Assembly: GCA_036850595.1 (NCBI GenBank)
Contig: CM072155.1
Span: 3,953,953 to 4,017,952 of the forward strand
Direction: 5' to 3'
Source: Rhyacichthys aspro
Lineage: Eukaryota > Chordata > Actinopteri > Gobiiformes > Rhyacichthyidae
Length of the DNA: 64,000 nt
Shown here: positions 1 through 10,295 of the stretch, piece by piece
Layout: each line of letters opens with the position of its first letter
How positions within the stretch are numbered: position 1 is the first letter of the stretch
Position numbers and translations under genes: made by a program
The notes under the pieces: model-generated
What the model was told of the DNA's origin: nothing
What the model saw: the letters and a program-made list of their open reading frames with translations, nothing else
The model's database searches: none

Positions 1-2760
1 AACATGCTGAAAGAGCATGGATGAGCTGGAACTTTTTACTCAAAAATTTCAAGACCATCACAAGTTACATCCTCAAGTCATTTGGTGGTTCCCTGATAGA
101 AAGAAGAGGCAATATTCTTTCTATCAGGCAACACTAAGACACTAAGTAACTAAAAATAATCTGAGTTGGTTACATAGTGTTGGTTTCAGTTTAGGTTATA
201 CTTAATTGTCCTCTTTAGGAGCAATCATTCTCTGTGTGCAGCCCAACCATCATCCAGCACCACGGTTGTAACCTGTAAGCCTGGGCAGTGAGCAGCCAAT
301 GAGGAGCGCCCACTCCAAAGCCCAGGGACCCTTTTATGAATATGCATAAAAGGATAAGAGGATATTTAGGGGTTTTGTGATGTAAGATGAACAATGTGAC
401 AAAAGAAGAAAAGTAGAATGTTGGTTTTAATATTGCAATGAACTTGATGCAATTTCCTTTTGCAATAACAAAAGTTGCTGTTGATTCTCTGGGTGCTTCA
501 TGCGTCGTGGTGGTCCATGAGGCTGAGGCACTAAATTTTGGGGAGCACCTTGATGAACTTTGCACACTATATGCACATATGTAAATGTAGTGTTAGATAT
601 GTTCATAGATCTGTGTCTGTTTCGATTTTAATTTGTTATGTTTTGTGAATAAAAATAGTTTTTGTTTGGGTTTTTTTTTCATATTATTAGAAATGCTAAA
701 TTTTTGAGCCCTTCTGAAATATTATTATACTACGTATATGATCATGACCATATTTTGGGATTTTTCCTGGAAAAACAATATACCTAATCTAAATGAACAC
801 ATTTTGATGCCCTTAGCCCAACATCAAAAGACAATAGTAAAAATTCATAATAGTCAGGTTACAAACAACGGAATTTAGAGAAGAAAAATACACGCATAAC
901 TATTGTAGCTTGTTTTTAGCTGTTGTATTATAAATAGTCAATTAGACTGTTGACTCCATGCTCAGTCACCTTATTATATAATATGAAAAAATATCTGGGT
1001 TTGAAGCTCAATAATGTGCTTGATCTTGCTAAATTATATGTTGTAATATGGAAATGTCCTATTTCTAAGTGACATGCTTCTTTCAATCATAACAATCTTG
1101 TTGCACTCACTACAAGCAATGTTATACAAATACATAACTACAGACATGGCTCTGAAACTGCATAACAGCTCTGCGTATGATATGAATCTTCTCAAATAAG
1201 CCTGACCACACTTCTCGCCACAATGTTTGAGATTACCAATTGCAAATATTAGACTTTTGGTTGTGTTCCACCAACCTCAAAACCAGATTGAATTAGAACA
1301 AGGCCCAGTTTGTGGAAGAATGTGAACGAAGCGCCATCAGGTAACAATCTCTTCATTTGGATAAGTCTCTTAAAGTCAACCCAAGTGTGTGGTATGAACC
1401 GTGAACCCCGTCCAACAGCCTCAGTTCGGTAATCCATCTAAACCAGACTCGGAGCAGAATTAAATAAATACTTCCATGCTCAGCAACCTGCAATTATTTG
1501 ACTACTGTCATCTCGCTGTAAAGTCGAGCCGCGTGGACTTAAATGGAAAAGAGAGGAAAAATAAATCACATGCTCCAAATTAGGAGATGGAAAGTAGATT
1601 ATGATTTATGAAACACAGCATGATTTTATAATGCCATATTTACAAATTTTTAGGATATCATAAAATAAAAACTGGCTGATATTTGTTTTAGCTTGATGCA
1701 GTCAGATGATGCTGTTTCCATTTTTAGTCAATAAGAGCTACCAATATTAAATAATATTATAAATGTCTAATTTCTCAGAAGGACAGAGTGGACATAAAAT
1801 TACATCTTATTCTTTTTTCATTAAACAGCAACATCATAAACCTAGTATTAACATTACATTATATTAGTTTCACCATATGACCGTAAATATCTTGTGTAAG
1901 AAAATCATGCTGACATGATTTGAAGTTAGCTTAGTTCCAATTACTATTTTAAAATTGTGTCTTTGGATGAATAAATAGGAAAATATATTCAAATGTAATA
2001 GGCCTTATGTAAATATTATAAAATGTTTTAGAGAAAAGGGTAGGATGTTCCCCACAAAATATAAATAATGGCTTCATATTATACAAGCTCATATCAGTTT
2101 GCCCAATTGATTTTCATTTACTCAATTAGTACATAGTAAATAGTAATGTAATAATCAATATAGCCTATACGGGCAACTACACTGAATTGACATCGTCAAA
2201 ATATAAGTTTCACTTCAAAAAGCGCAACGCAAGTGTGGCTATCCTCTAAATCTGCCTCAGAGCGACAATTATGCCTTCTGCAGTAATAATCTGAACACTG
2301 GTGATAATCCTTTATTATAGAACTATTTAAACAAATATAACTATATCCGGACCTCACATTAACAGCTACCAAACGTGTGGGTCACATCTGATCACTCAGT
2401 GTTTGGCACTGGACGCGCGCCTGGCCCTGGCCTGAAGGCCTTCAGCGGCTGAGGCCACACGCAGAGCGCAGCATCGAGATTTCACAGTGAAATTCAACGT
2501 AACCAATGTGCACCTGAACATCTCATGTAAAATTCACAGGACAGGACAGGATGACAGCGACTACACTGAGGCCTATTGAGTCTGAATATTATTTTTGCAG
2601 ACAATACAGGCTATAGCTGTCATCGCACCAATATCTTGTTAAGATTAATGTAATGTTAATTAATAAACTGTCACAGCAGTCTGTTTGTTTCTCAAAGAAG
2701 TGAGAGTGGGCTCACATAGAGTTCAGATCAATGGCCCGAGCCTCTTTGTTTACAAGGCCT
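1..2760. other. AT-rich intergenic DNA on the 3' side of foxd
   Basis: No convincing gene on either strand. The block is mostly A/T with short runs. It contains a perfect 14-bp-arm hairpin at 92-128 and a GC-richer, CpG-containing patch at about 2400-2480 that holds the 14-base palindrome CTGAAGGCCTTCAG at 2432-2445. Possible open frames at 215-565 and 1249-1437 (minus) have no domain or codon character. Confidence 0.6.
92..128. repeat. Perfect 14-bp-arm hairpin
   Basis: CCTGATAGAAAGAA (92-105) and its exact reverse complement (115-128) flank a 9-base loop. It may be the remnant of a small inverted-repeat element. Confidence 0.8.
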
Positions 2761-2897
2761 GAACTGTTTTATGAATAAATCATTCACAAAACTGACGCCT
2801 TCACATTTGACAGTTACATGAAACATCAAGTGAGCCATTTGTGGTTCGCGGAGGAACAAATCAATTTCGCAAGTGATCGCAGGTTTAAATTTCCACC

Positions 2898-2903
2898 TTT
2901 ATT
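2898..2903 (-). terminator. Poly(A) signal of the foxd gene
   Basis: TTTATT on the plus strand is AATAAA on the minus strand. It lies about 190 bases downstream of the foxd stop codon and is the only canonical signal on that strand in the first 300 bases after the gene. A short 3' UTR ending around 2870-2885 is expected. Confidence 0.55.
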
Positions 2904-3089
2904 TTTTCCACAAAAATCGAAGGAAACGTCATTTAAATACTTTCACAAAACAAGGTTATTTCATAAGAATAAAACAGAGCTGAGTAAAAAAAGACCTATA
3001 TACAGCGTTTTTAGGAGTCAGTCCGTTCAGAGCGGCACATAGTCCTGATTTAGTCCGTTACCTGAGAAAAGTCCGTGAGCGCGCTGCGG

Positions 3090-3953
3090 TCACTGTTTGG
3101 GCAGAGCGGCCGCGACGCGCTCCTCGTGGATCTTGTGATAATCCTGCACAGAAATGAGCGGCGGAGCCGCGGGGTGGAAGAGCGGGGGCCCGTACCCGGG
3201 GCCCAGCGGAGACGAGAAGGATGTGCACCGCGCGACGGGCTGCGCGTGCAGCAGAGCCTTGGCAGAGAGCGCGCCGCGGGAGAAAAAACTGGACAGCGCC
3301 GGCAGCAGGCTGCTGACGGGCGGGATAGCGGCGGGGCACGGGGACGGAGCGTGCTGGAGGTAGGGGTACAGCTCCAGTCCTGGCAGCGGCAGGGCCCCTG
3401 CTCCAATCCCGTAGGCGCCGTGGGTGAATCCGGGAAGCCCGCTGGGTTCTAGCGGCTGCTCCTTGAGAGTCTCGAAGCGGAAATGTTGCCGCTTGAAGCG
3501 CTTGCGTCTGCGCAGGAAGCTGCCGTTCTCGAACATGTCCGCAGAGTTGGGGTCCAGGGTCCAGTAGTTGCCTTTCCCCGGGTTCCCGGGCTCCCGAGGC
3601 ATCTTCACGAAACAGTCATTGAGCGATAGGTTGTGCCTGATGGAGTTCTGCCAAGCTGGGAACTTCTCGCGATAATAGGCGAAACGGTGACTGATGAAGT
3701 CGCAGATCTCGCTCAGGGTCAATCTCTTCTTGGGACTCTGCAGGATCGCCATGGTAATCAGAGCGATGTACGAGTACGGCGGCTTTACAGACGTAGGTCC
3801 TTTGGCTTTGGGAGGCGGACAAGCGGGAGCCGGACTGTACTCGTCTCGGTCCTCACTGACAGCCTCTGGGCTGGACTCGTCTGGAGGCACGAGCCTGTCC
3901 TCCGCGGAATCTTTCACTCCTTCTCCCACAACATCGATCAGTACGTCCTCCAT
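3090..3953 (-). CDS. foxd5: Forkhead box D transcription factor (foxd5/foxd4-like), single exon
   Basis: This is an intronless 287-residue forkhead (winged-helix) protein that binds DNA in the nucleus. The forkhead domain spans about residues 57-156: it opens with KPPYSYIALITMAI, has recognition helix WQNSIRHNLSLNDCFVK (101-117), and the wing ends in GSFLRRRKRFKRQ (144-156), a hallmark of class D. Residues 1-45 are acidic, like the activating acidic region described for FoxD4/5. The tail from 170 on is rich in Pro, Ala, Ser and Leu. The start at 3953 has a good Kozak context (GCCATGG). A single coding exon is usual for FOXD genes, but 287 residues is short for the family. Departures from usual FOXD residues are HRFAYYR and VKMPREP. 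No clear eh1 (Groucho-binding) motif is visible near the C terminus. The class D call is firm; choosing foxd5 over other FOXD paralogues is an inference from the acidic N terminus, short tail and fish context. Confidence 0.96.
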   Translation of the reverse strand: MEDVLIDVVGEGVKDSAEDRLVPPDESSPEAVSEDRDEYSPAPACPPPKAKGPTSVKPPYSYIALITMAILQSPKKRLTLSEICDFISHRFAYYREKFPAWQNSIRHNLSLNDCFVKMPREPGNPGKGNYWTLDPNSADMFENGSFLRRRKRFKRQHFRFETLKEQPLEPSGLPGFTHGAYGIGAGALPLPGLELYPYLQHAPSPCPAAIPPVSSLLPALSSFFSRGALSAKALLHAQPVARCTSFSSPLGPGYGPPLFHPAAPPLISVQDYHKIHEERVAAALPKQ

Positions 3954-4380
3954 GGCTCCAGACCAGGCTCATAGTCGAGTCCGGGACCAGCAGAGACACC
4001 TGCGGCAGGTGGGACAAGGGCTACAGCCACCGACCACTTTTACGCACGACGCATGTCCGTCACAAAAGAGTCAAGCTCCTGAAGATCTCAGCACGTGTGC
4101 ATCTGTGTGATATCCTTTAGATTCACGTCTGATTCTGCGCTTAGGTCGTGGTCCTGGTCCCGTTCTTACGAGCTCGGTGCGTGCAGAAGAAGAGCGTGTG
4201 CGTCCTCGGAGGAGTCCTGCATCCTGTGAGAGTGCGCTGCGTGGCTGCGGCTGGAGGGATGTGATGTCACACACAGGCACGAGGAAGAGCATCCTGACCA
4301 ATCAAAACTCAGCAAGAGGGACCGGAGGCCTGGACCAGCACGAACCCAGAGCCAGGTCCTGGCACCAGACCCTAATCAGA

Positions 4381-4390
4381 CTATTTATAG
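4381..4390 (-). promoter_or_regulatory. TATA box / MEF2-like site upstream of the foxd gene
   Basis: Read on the minus strand this is CTATAAATAG, which fits both a strong TATA box and the MEF2 consensus CTA(A/T)4TAG. It lies about 430 bases upstream of the foxd ATG. Transcription would then start near 4355 and give a leader of about 400 bases. Other sites between it and the gene include a CCAAT pentamer near 4299 and an E-box CACGTG at 4092-4097. The TATA role is inferred from sequence and position only. Confidence 0.45.
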
Positions 4391-4439
4391 ACTGGAAAAA
4401 CAGTCAGCTTTGAACAATATACGCTCCGGCCTTTAACTG

Positions 4440-5430
4440 CAGCCCATACGTGTTATATTCTCATAAACATATTCTTAACTCCACCGCCAAAAGTTTCTGA
4501 GGCCTCTGCGAAAATCATATTCATACACCATCTTTAAAAGCGGTGATGTTACGGTTTATATAAAAACATGTATCGGTACAAATAGCAAGTGAGAGCAGAG
4601 TAAATTTGGAGTCAGTGTGTGGCTCGTTACAGCACTGTCCTGATAGAGAGACAGAGGACATCACCTTGAGAAAAGGGCGGGGACACCCCAAACTATTTGT
4701 GAGTGCAGAAGATGCACTAAGCGCACGGGACATCTGCACACTTTGAGTCATTTAGCGAGGATACAACTCAACTCATGTACTTTAAATTAAAAACTAAAAC
4801 AAAAAAGTAAAAAAGTGTCCTCCTTTCATATCTAACGTTTTATATGAATCCATATTATGTGTGTGAAATAAGAATATTTGATGTGCAGTTAGCGGAACCC
4901 CGTCTGAGGCCTGTCTCAGAGTGGATCTGGTTTAATACAGGCCAGCTGAGGGCAGGCCGCTGATACCGGATCAAAGCTGGATTTTCACGTCTAAGACTTG
5001 AAAGCGGAGCGGGGTGTGGAGCGGGGCGCGGGGTGAGCGGACTATTGTCGGGAGCCTCTGCTTGTTTGTGTTTAATGATGGAGCCCTTTGTTGGGGATTC
5101 CCACATTTCCTGCCTCTAATCGCGGCGATGGCCCGCGGCACGGCAGTCCGGGTCCGGGCTGGGTGGCCTGGACGGGACCAGAGAGCTGCACATCATTTCC
5201 CAAATTCATCACGCATGTCCTGCAGATTGGAAGCAGGCCGCGCGCTGTGTGGTTCCAATAAGAGCCCGAGTGTCACAAGGTACAGGCTCCAGGAGAGACG
5301 CACACCGAGAGAACAGCAGCGGGATGGGTTTATTATGACACTGAGGACAAATATATAGGATCCTATGTGTTTACAGTGTAAGATGTTTGTTATTGGCTCA
5401 AACAGAGACAGACCTGTATTCATCACTTAT
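4440..5430. promoter_or_regulatory. GC-richer region upstream of foxd, candidate regulatory DNA
   Basis: This block lies just upstream of the foxd promoter and stands out from the AT-rich surroundings, with many CpGs at about 4980-5240. It holds G-rich purine sequence (4999-5035), a forkhead-like TTGTTTGTGTTTA and a SOX-like CCTTTGTT within 5060-5095. No splice-bounded open frame is apparent. The enhancer or CpG-island role is inferred from position and composition. Confidence 0.35.
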
Positions 5431-5439
5431 AAGACTAAA

Positions 5440-5960
5440 TTGGAGTAAATGAACAGACGCATTTAAACTCAAATAATTTATCAACGATACAGAAAAGTTA
5501 CTATCATTTAGACATTTTTAACCACTAAACCCTAAAAAGACTTAACAGAACGAACCCAAGGACTAAGCTCAGCACAAAATGAAAACCAGGGCGAAACCAT
5601 GTTTAAATCGGTACTAAACCAGAACTTGACCAAACAACTAAGTCAAAACCAGGACAAAAGGGAGATAGACTATACCTAGTGTTAAGAGTAAACCACACTG
5701 AACCAAGTCTATATCAGGAACAAACCAGGACTTAACCAGAACTAAAACAAGAACATACCAAGACCAAACTAAACAATCATACACCAAACCATTGCTAAAC
5801 CACAAGTGAACTAGGACTAAACCTGGTATAAGTTTAACCTTTAATCTAGAACTGTATGAACACTGGATTAACCAGTGCTAAACTTGGCCTAAACATCTCC
5901 TCATGATTAAACCCCAGCCTGGTTTAGAGTAACAGACTTGAGCGTTGTTAAACCAAACCT
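5440..5960. repeat. Degenerate ACTAAACCAGG-type minisatellite
   Basis: For about 520 bases the plus strand repeats variants of ACTAAACC, AACCAGGAC and AACCAGAACT every 10-25 bases. The strand is A/C-rich and G/T-poor. Units are too diverged to give a fixed period, so this is an old or irregular tandem array. No open reading frame runs through it. Confidence 0.6.
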
Positions 5961-8900
5961 GACTGTTTCCCACTGCTACATTCAAAAACTCGCACTTATT
6001 CTTGTGCTTCATAAAAACAACACACACCTCACTTTTATTTCATAACCGGACAATATGGAACTGTTCAGACCGACAGCCAGTTCGACTTGAACAAAAGAGG
6101 AATGGAACAAAAGCAGCCGTTGTGGGGACCCTGTTTGTTTTGCGTGGCAGAGGGATGAGTGTGAGCGTGGGCCGCCACCAAGGACGTGGAGCAATAACAA
6201 CAGCAATTGGAGGGAACCAAACAGGCCTGGAGGGATCTCGGCGGATCACTGTGGAGAGAAATGAACCTACCTCGGCGCGGGTCAAATCCAAGGCTGGATC
6301 TGGGGCTACTTCAGTTGAAATGTTTTCTTATCGGAGCCTTCTTCGCCTGATCTGGGCTGATATAAAAAAGCCAGCCGGTGTTTTTGGTTGGGGGAGGCTG
6401 AGGCGGCTTCAAAGTGCTGGGTTTGTTTTCACTTAATGCCCCCCCCCTCTCATCTTGATCCTCTTAAAGTCTTGGCAGCGCCCCGGACAATAATAATACG
6501 TGTAATTTAAGGTATCATAACTGTATGAGACGCAGGCAGAGAAACGTGGAGAGGTGCCGAGCCAGACGCACACAGTTTAAGGGAGGATGCAGTGTGAATT
6601 TCATGAGCCGAGCTGGTCATTAACACAACATTTATAGGCTCACAAAGGACACTGGAACAAACTTATGAACCCAGCCTGTTCTTTGTCCATTCTCTGTAAC
6701 ATCCCTCATTTCCAAGTATAAAAAAAAAACTTTCCTTCTGTAATAAAGCCTACCTTCCACATTGTTAGCAGGGGCACTGCAATGGGGTGGGCACAGGTGA
6801 TTACGCAGGTCCCCCAAGAAGGAGAGGGCCCCCCAAAGATAACCACATACATGTATTTTTATGTGACTCGGTTTATATAACTATATATATTTTGGCATAC
6901 AACAATTTGAACTGAAAATAAAATATTTGTTTAAGTATGTATTTATGTATTATTGTTTTATGTAATCCATGTTGTTGGGAGGCAAATAGAGAACAATACA
7001 AGCAATTTGATGATAGAGTAATTTGTGTACAGCTTTAAATCTAGTATTGTTTGGACAGAGGAATAAATATGTTTATAAAGATTCAGTGCTAAAATTAATT
7101 TACTAGCTTGGATAGCTTTCAATAGATTTCTCTGCTCAAATATGTAAATAAATGTTCACAGAGACTATGTCATGTTATCTTAAGGCTTGTTTTTTTATGT
7201 TTGTTTTGATAATTAACATAATACAAAAAAAAAGTGGTTATTCATTTTATTATTGTAGTGTAATAAAAAATCTGGGATTATTACTACCCATTAAATGGGT
7301 TCAAATGCCTTATGTGCCTCATTTGAGTGTGTGTGTGGGGGGGCTCACTGGTACCTCTTGCCCATGGCCTCCAGAGACTTTAGAAACGCCTCTGATGTTC
7401 AGTAGGATTGTCTCAACCTGTAGACATAGAGCATGATATTTAAATCATTTTCAGTTATGACAGAGAAATTTTCAAGTATCAAAGTTTCCTTTTACATTGT
7501 TTAAATGCTTCATTAATACTTTGGAGAGTAGACTACGTGGAGCATTTTTTTAATACAGGGAATATGAACAATAATGATGGCTGAGTACTGAAGACTATTG
7601 TTTCCCAAACAGTGGTTCAATATCAAAAGGAGGGTCTGCATACTGGGCATTTAAACAGAATAGCTGCTTTAGACATTAGTTACAATGACCAACAAAACAA
7701 CACAAAAAAATAAGTTAAAAAAAAAAAAATCAATAAAATGGCCCTAAAAAGGACCAAAGTTATCAATAATCAAAGTAAAAAATAAAATTACTTACCTGTA
7801 TTTTTAATGTGTGACAATGTAAAATGCTGAATATTTTTATGCTCAGGGCAAGATTTGACAACAATGACAACCTGTGTGACAACCAGCTCATCTCCAAACA
7901 TATCACAGAATTATTATAGAATTACTAGCAGGTTGTATGTTTGGAAAAGGTAACGATAAGATAAACATCATAAAATATTTCACACCAAAACACATCTTTA
8001 ACTCACTCGACCTGACCAGGGCTGTAGCCGGGGTGAGAGTTAAGTGTACGAGTAGGTGTCACATAGTTTATTGTGTTCAAGGCATTCTAGGGCGAGCAAC
8101 TAAAAATAATCTGGAAATGCTCATTTCATTTAAGCCAAATATAGAAGACATTGAATAAGTGAGATGCAGTGTGTTTTTGCACACTTCCAATGTCTCACCA
8201 TTAAGGCTGTTTAACTGAATTACAGAGAAGAATATTCAACTTGAGATATGTATGAAATAAACTTTTGCTTCATCCCAGTTTACATTACCTTTTACTTAGT
8301 TTTAGCCTTTATTTTAAGCTACAGTTTAGCTTTAGGGCTTAAGGTGCATTAAGGCTGCAAAACGAGTAAATATAGATCATATTTTTATTTAGAGACATTT
8401 TATTACCTGTTACTTAGCCTATTGTTAGCTATTTTTTATTATTACAAATGGCATTCAACACTGCTACTCTTCTATTGCTACAAGAGGTGGACTAATTGAT
8501 TGTTACAATGTTACGTCGAGCAATTAATTGAACAAGTTATTCTGTCTTGCTTATATTAGATCCATAATACTAATTTCGTTATTAATGTACATGTATGCGT
8601 ATTTCACAATTCTAAAGACGACCGGTGTATTGTGAGTTTTTGAGCGTAATGTTAAAAATTTTACAACTTCCCCTAGTGTCTTTACCTCTAAGTTGAATCT
8701 GACACCGCGGCGACATCTTGTGGTGCTCAAGTGAACTGCTTCACACGTCACAGCAGGTAATTTCATAGCTGCAGAGTAAAACATTACGGTTTGTATCAAC
8801 ACGAACGTTTTTATAGTAATAAAAAAATAAACATACAAAATAAATTACTTGAAATGTTATTAAATGGCTATGAAAGTCAAAGCTAAGGCTAGCATAGGCT

Positions 8901-8970
8901 ACCTAGCATTTTACCTGGATGCAGTTATCGAAGCTAAAGCGATTGAACGCGCAGGTGTGAGTAATTAAGT
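5961..8970. other. Intergenic DNA with no recognisable gene
   Basis: Mostly AT-rich. A higher-complexity patch at about 6100-6480 contains CpGs and a C-run at 6437-6445. A repeat fragment at 6790-6870 shares GGGCCCCC-AAAGATA and the following bases with 60546-60600. The frame at 6002-6436 (plus) is open but has no domain or plausible splice borders. At 8690-8745 a patch with ACACCGCGGCGACATC resembles fish repeat ends. Confidence 0.5.
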
Positions 8971-8973
8971 TAA

Positions 8974-9121
8974 TGACGTCAGGATTCCTGTCAGCTGATG
9001 TAGTTTCCTGTCTCCTATTGGTTCATTTCGTGACGTTCGTTTACCGTCTGGCGGGGAAACCTGGGCCTAATTAGAAACGAGGCCTTCCGGTTAGCAACCA
9101 CATGGAGTTTACAAGAAGGCT
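8974..9121 (+). promoter_or_regulatory. TATA-less promoter-like patch (CRE, CCAAT, ETS)
   Basis: Within 130 bases there is a perfect palindromic CRE, TGACGTCA (8974-8981), an inverted CCAAT box ATTGG (9017-9021), a second CRE-like TGACGTTC (9031-9038) and an ETS/GABP-type TTCCGG near 9085. CpGs are frequent compared with the flanks. This combination is typical of broadly expressed, TATA-less vertebrate promoters. Direction is taken from the splice donor that follows at 9147; a bidirectional promoter cannot be excluded. Confidence 0.45.
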
Positions 9122-9146
9122 ATGGGAATACAACTGACACCTGTTG
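9122..9146 (+). other. Candidate first coding exon, gene not recognised
   Basis: An ATG at 9122 (G at -3 and +4) opens MGIQLTPV and ends in phase 1 at a good donor, TTG|GTATGT (9147). It follows directly on the promoter-like patch. An upstream ATG at 9102 would give an 11-codon uORF ending within the exon. Two downstream candidate exons fit its phase (10180-10295 and 12672-12775), so the continuation is ambiguous. The product is unknown; a non-coding RNA exon is equally possible. Confidence 0.28.
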
Positions 9147-9960
9147 GTATGTACAGCCATTTTCAAACTATTTTTCATGTTATCATGGTTGTAGACAAGC
9201 TATTTTAGTTTTTATTGATGGCCAAACAGTCACTTCAGTATTTTGTACTGTGAATAAATAAAAGTTGGAGCATTTTCTTTGACATTATTTAAGTTAATGT
9301 GTAGTGTTAGCCTGACTCAAAGCGCAAAGAGTTTTATGATTTATGATAAAAAAAATTTTTTTAACATTTACTACAACACCTTTACTAACCTCAAATTTAG
9401 GAAAAAATATAACCTGATAAGTCACACATTTTTACAGTAGCCATAATCTTGAGACTATGACACAGAAAATATGATTATGTGGACCGATTCAATGAATTAA
9501 ACTATATTTAATAATCCCCAAGGATAAATTAAAAAAGCACATGAGTTGATTCCTGTTCCACAGACTAATTGATTGTACAGTCTATGTAAGTTGGGGAAAA
9601 AGGAGTTCTTGTGGCATTCTGTCCTGCAGCTCACTGTCCTCGGTTGTTCAAAAGCTGAGTGCAGGGGATGGTCCATGTTGTTCAGTTTAACATCCATTCT
9701 GTTGAGTGTCTTTTGCTCCTCTGCTTAAGTCTCCAAACTAACACCTAAAACCACCACATGAGGTCACTCTTGTACTGCAGAAATCACCCAGACAGTCACG
9801 TTCAGATTTTCTCTTATTGAGCTATAGTTTAACTAAAGACTTCATTGAAATGGCCTTGTCCAAAATGTATTACACTTTACCAATTAATTAAATGTATTTT
9901 CTATGATAACACAAAATTGGTTATTTTTATGTGCCAAAAACAAGCAAAAGAAGTACTTGT

Positions 9961-10016
9961 TCAGTTCAATTCACCTTTATTTATACAGCAGCATTTTATA
10001 AGCAGGGTTCACATAG
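9961..10016 (+). repeat. Short fish interspersed-repeat fragment
   Basis: TTCAATTCACCTTTATTTATACAGC resembles the common fish repeat motif in which AATTCA-CTTTATTT is followed by a GCGC-type sequence. Only this core is recognisable, and the identification is from memory of similar sequences. Confidence 0.3.
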
Positions 10017-10179
10017 TTGGAGTTGCATTGTTAGACCACACTTTACGATAGCCTGAAGTGATTTACCTTGTTTTTCTGCAGTTCACAGTTGAGGTACAAA
10101 AATATCTCAACAAAACAAAAACATTTGGATAACTTTTGGCAGGTGAACATGCATCTTTTAATTTCATCGCTTCCTGCAG

Positions 10180-10295
10180 CGTTTTACAACCCAGGCTTTA
10201 AACCAAGACCACCTGCACTAATGGATATGTTCATGATTTTACACTCATTACTGAGGGTTCATGAACTTTTGCATGAAATAAAAACCTACAAGCAG
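10180..10295 (+). other. Candidate internal exon (weak donor)
   Basis: This follows the acceptor ATCGCTTCCTGCAG and ends at AAGCAG|GTGTTA, a weak donor. Joined to the 9122-9146 exon in phase 1 it stays open for 38 codons, starting AFYNPGFKPRPPAL, and ends in phase 0, which fits the 12672-12775 candidate. No domain is recognised. The frame also runs on past the donor for 18 codons to a stop, so this could be a terminal exon or chance. Confidence 0.18.

Noticed and set aside
92..128. MicroRNA precursor for the perfect hairpins (92, 24761, 48679)
   Set aside because: Arms of 14-18 bases are shorter than a typical ~22-base miRNA duplex with flanking stem, and no known miRNA seed was recognised.
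3058..4110. Several long open frames on both strands over the foxd gene (for example 3075-3452 and 3694-4110 plus, 3050-3406 minus)
   Set aside because: They are shadows of the GC-rich foxd coding sequence and upstream region; only the 3090-3953 minus frame carries the forkhead domain.
5440..5960. CRISPR-like or other regular spacer-repeat array
   Set aside because: Repeats are degenerate, irregularly spaced and the genome is a vertebrate's; it is a minisatellite.
6002..6436. 144-codon open frame
   Set aside because: Begins in AT-rich DNA and runs through a mixed non-coding patch; no domain or splice borders.
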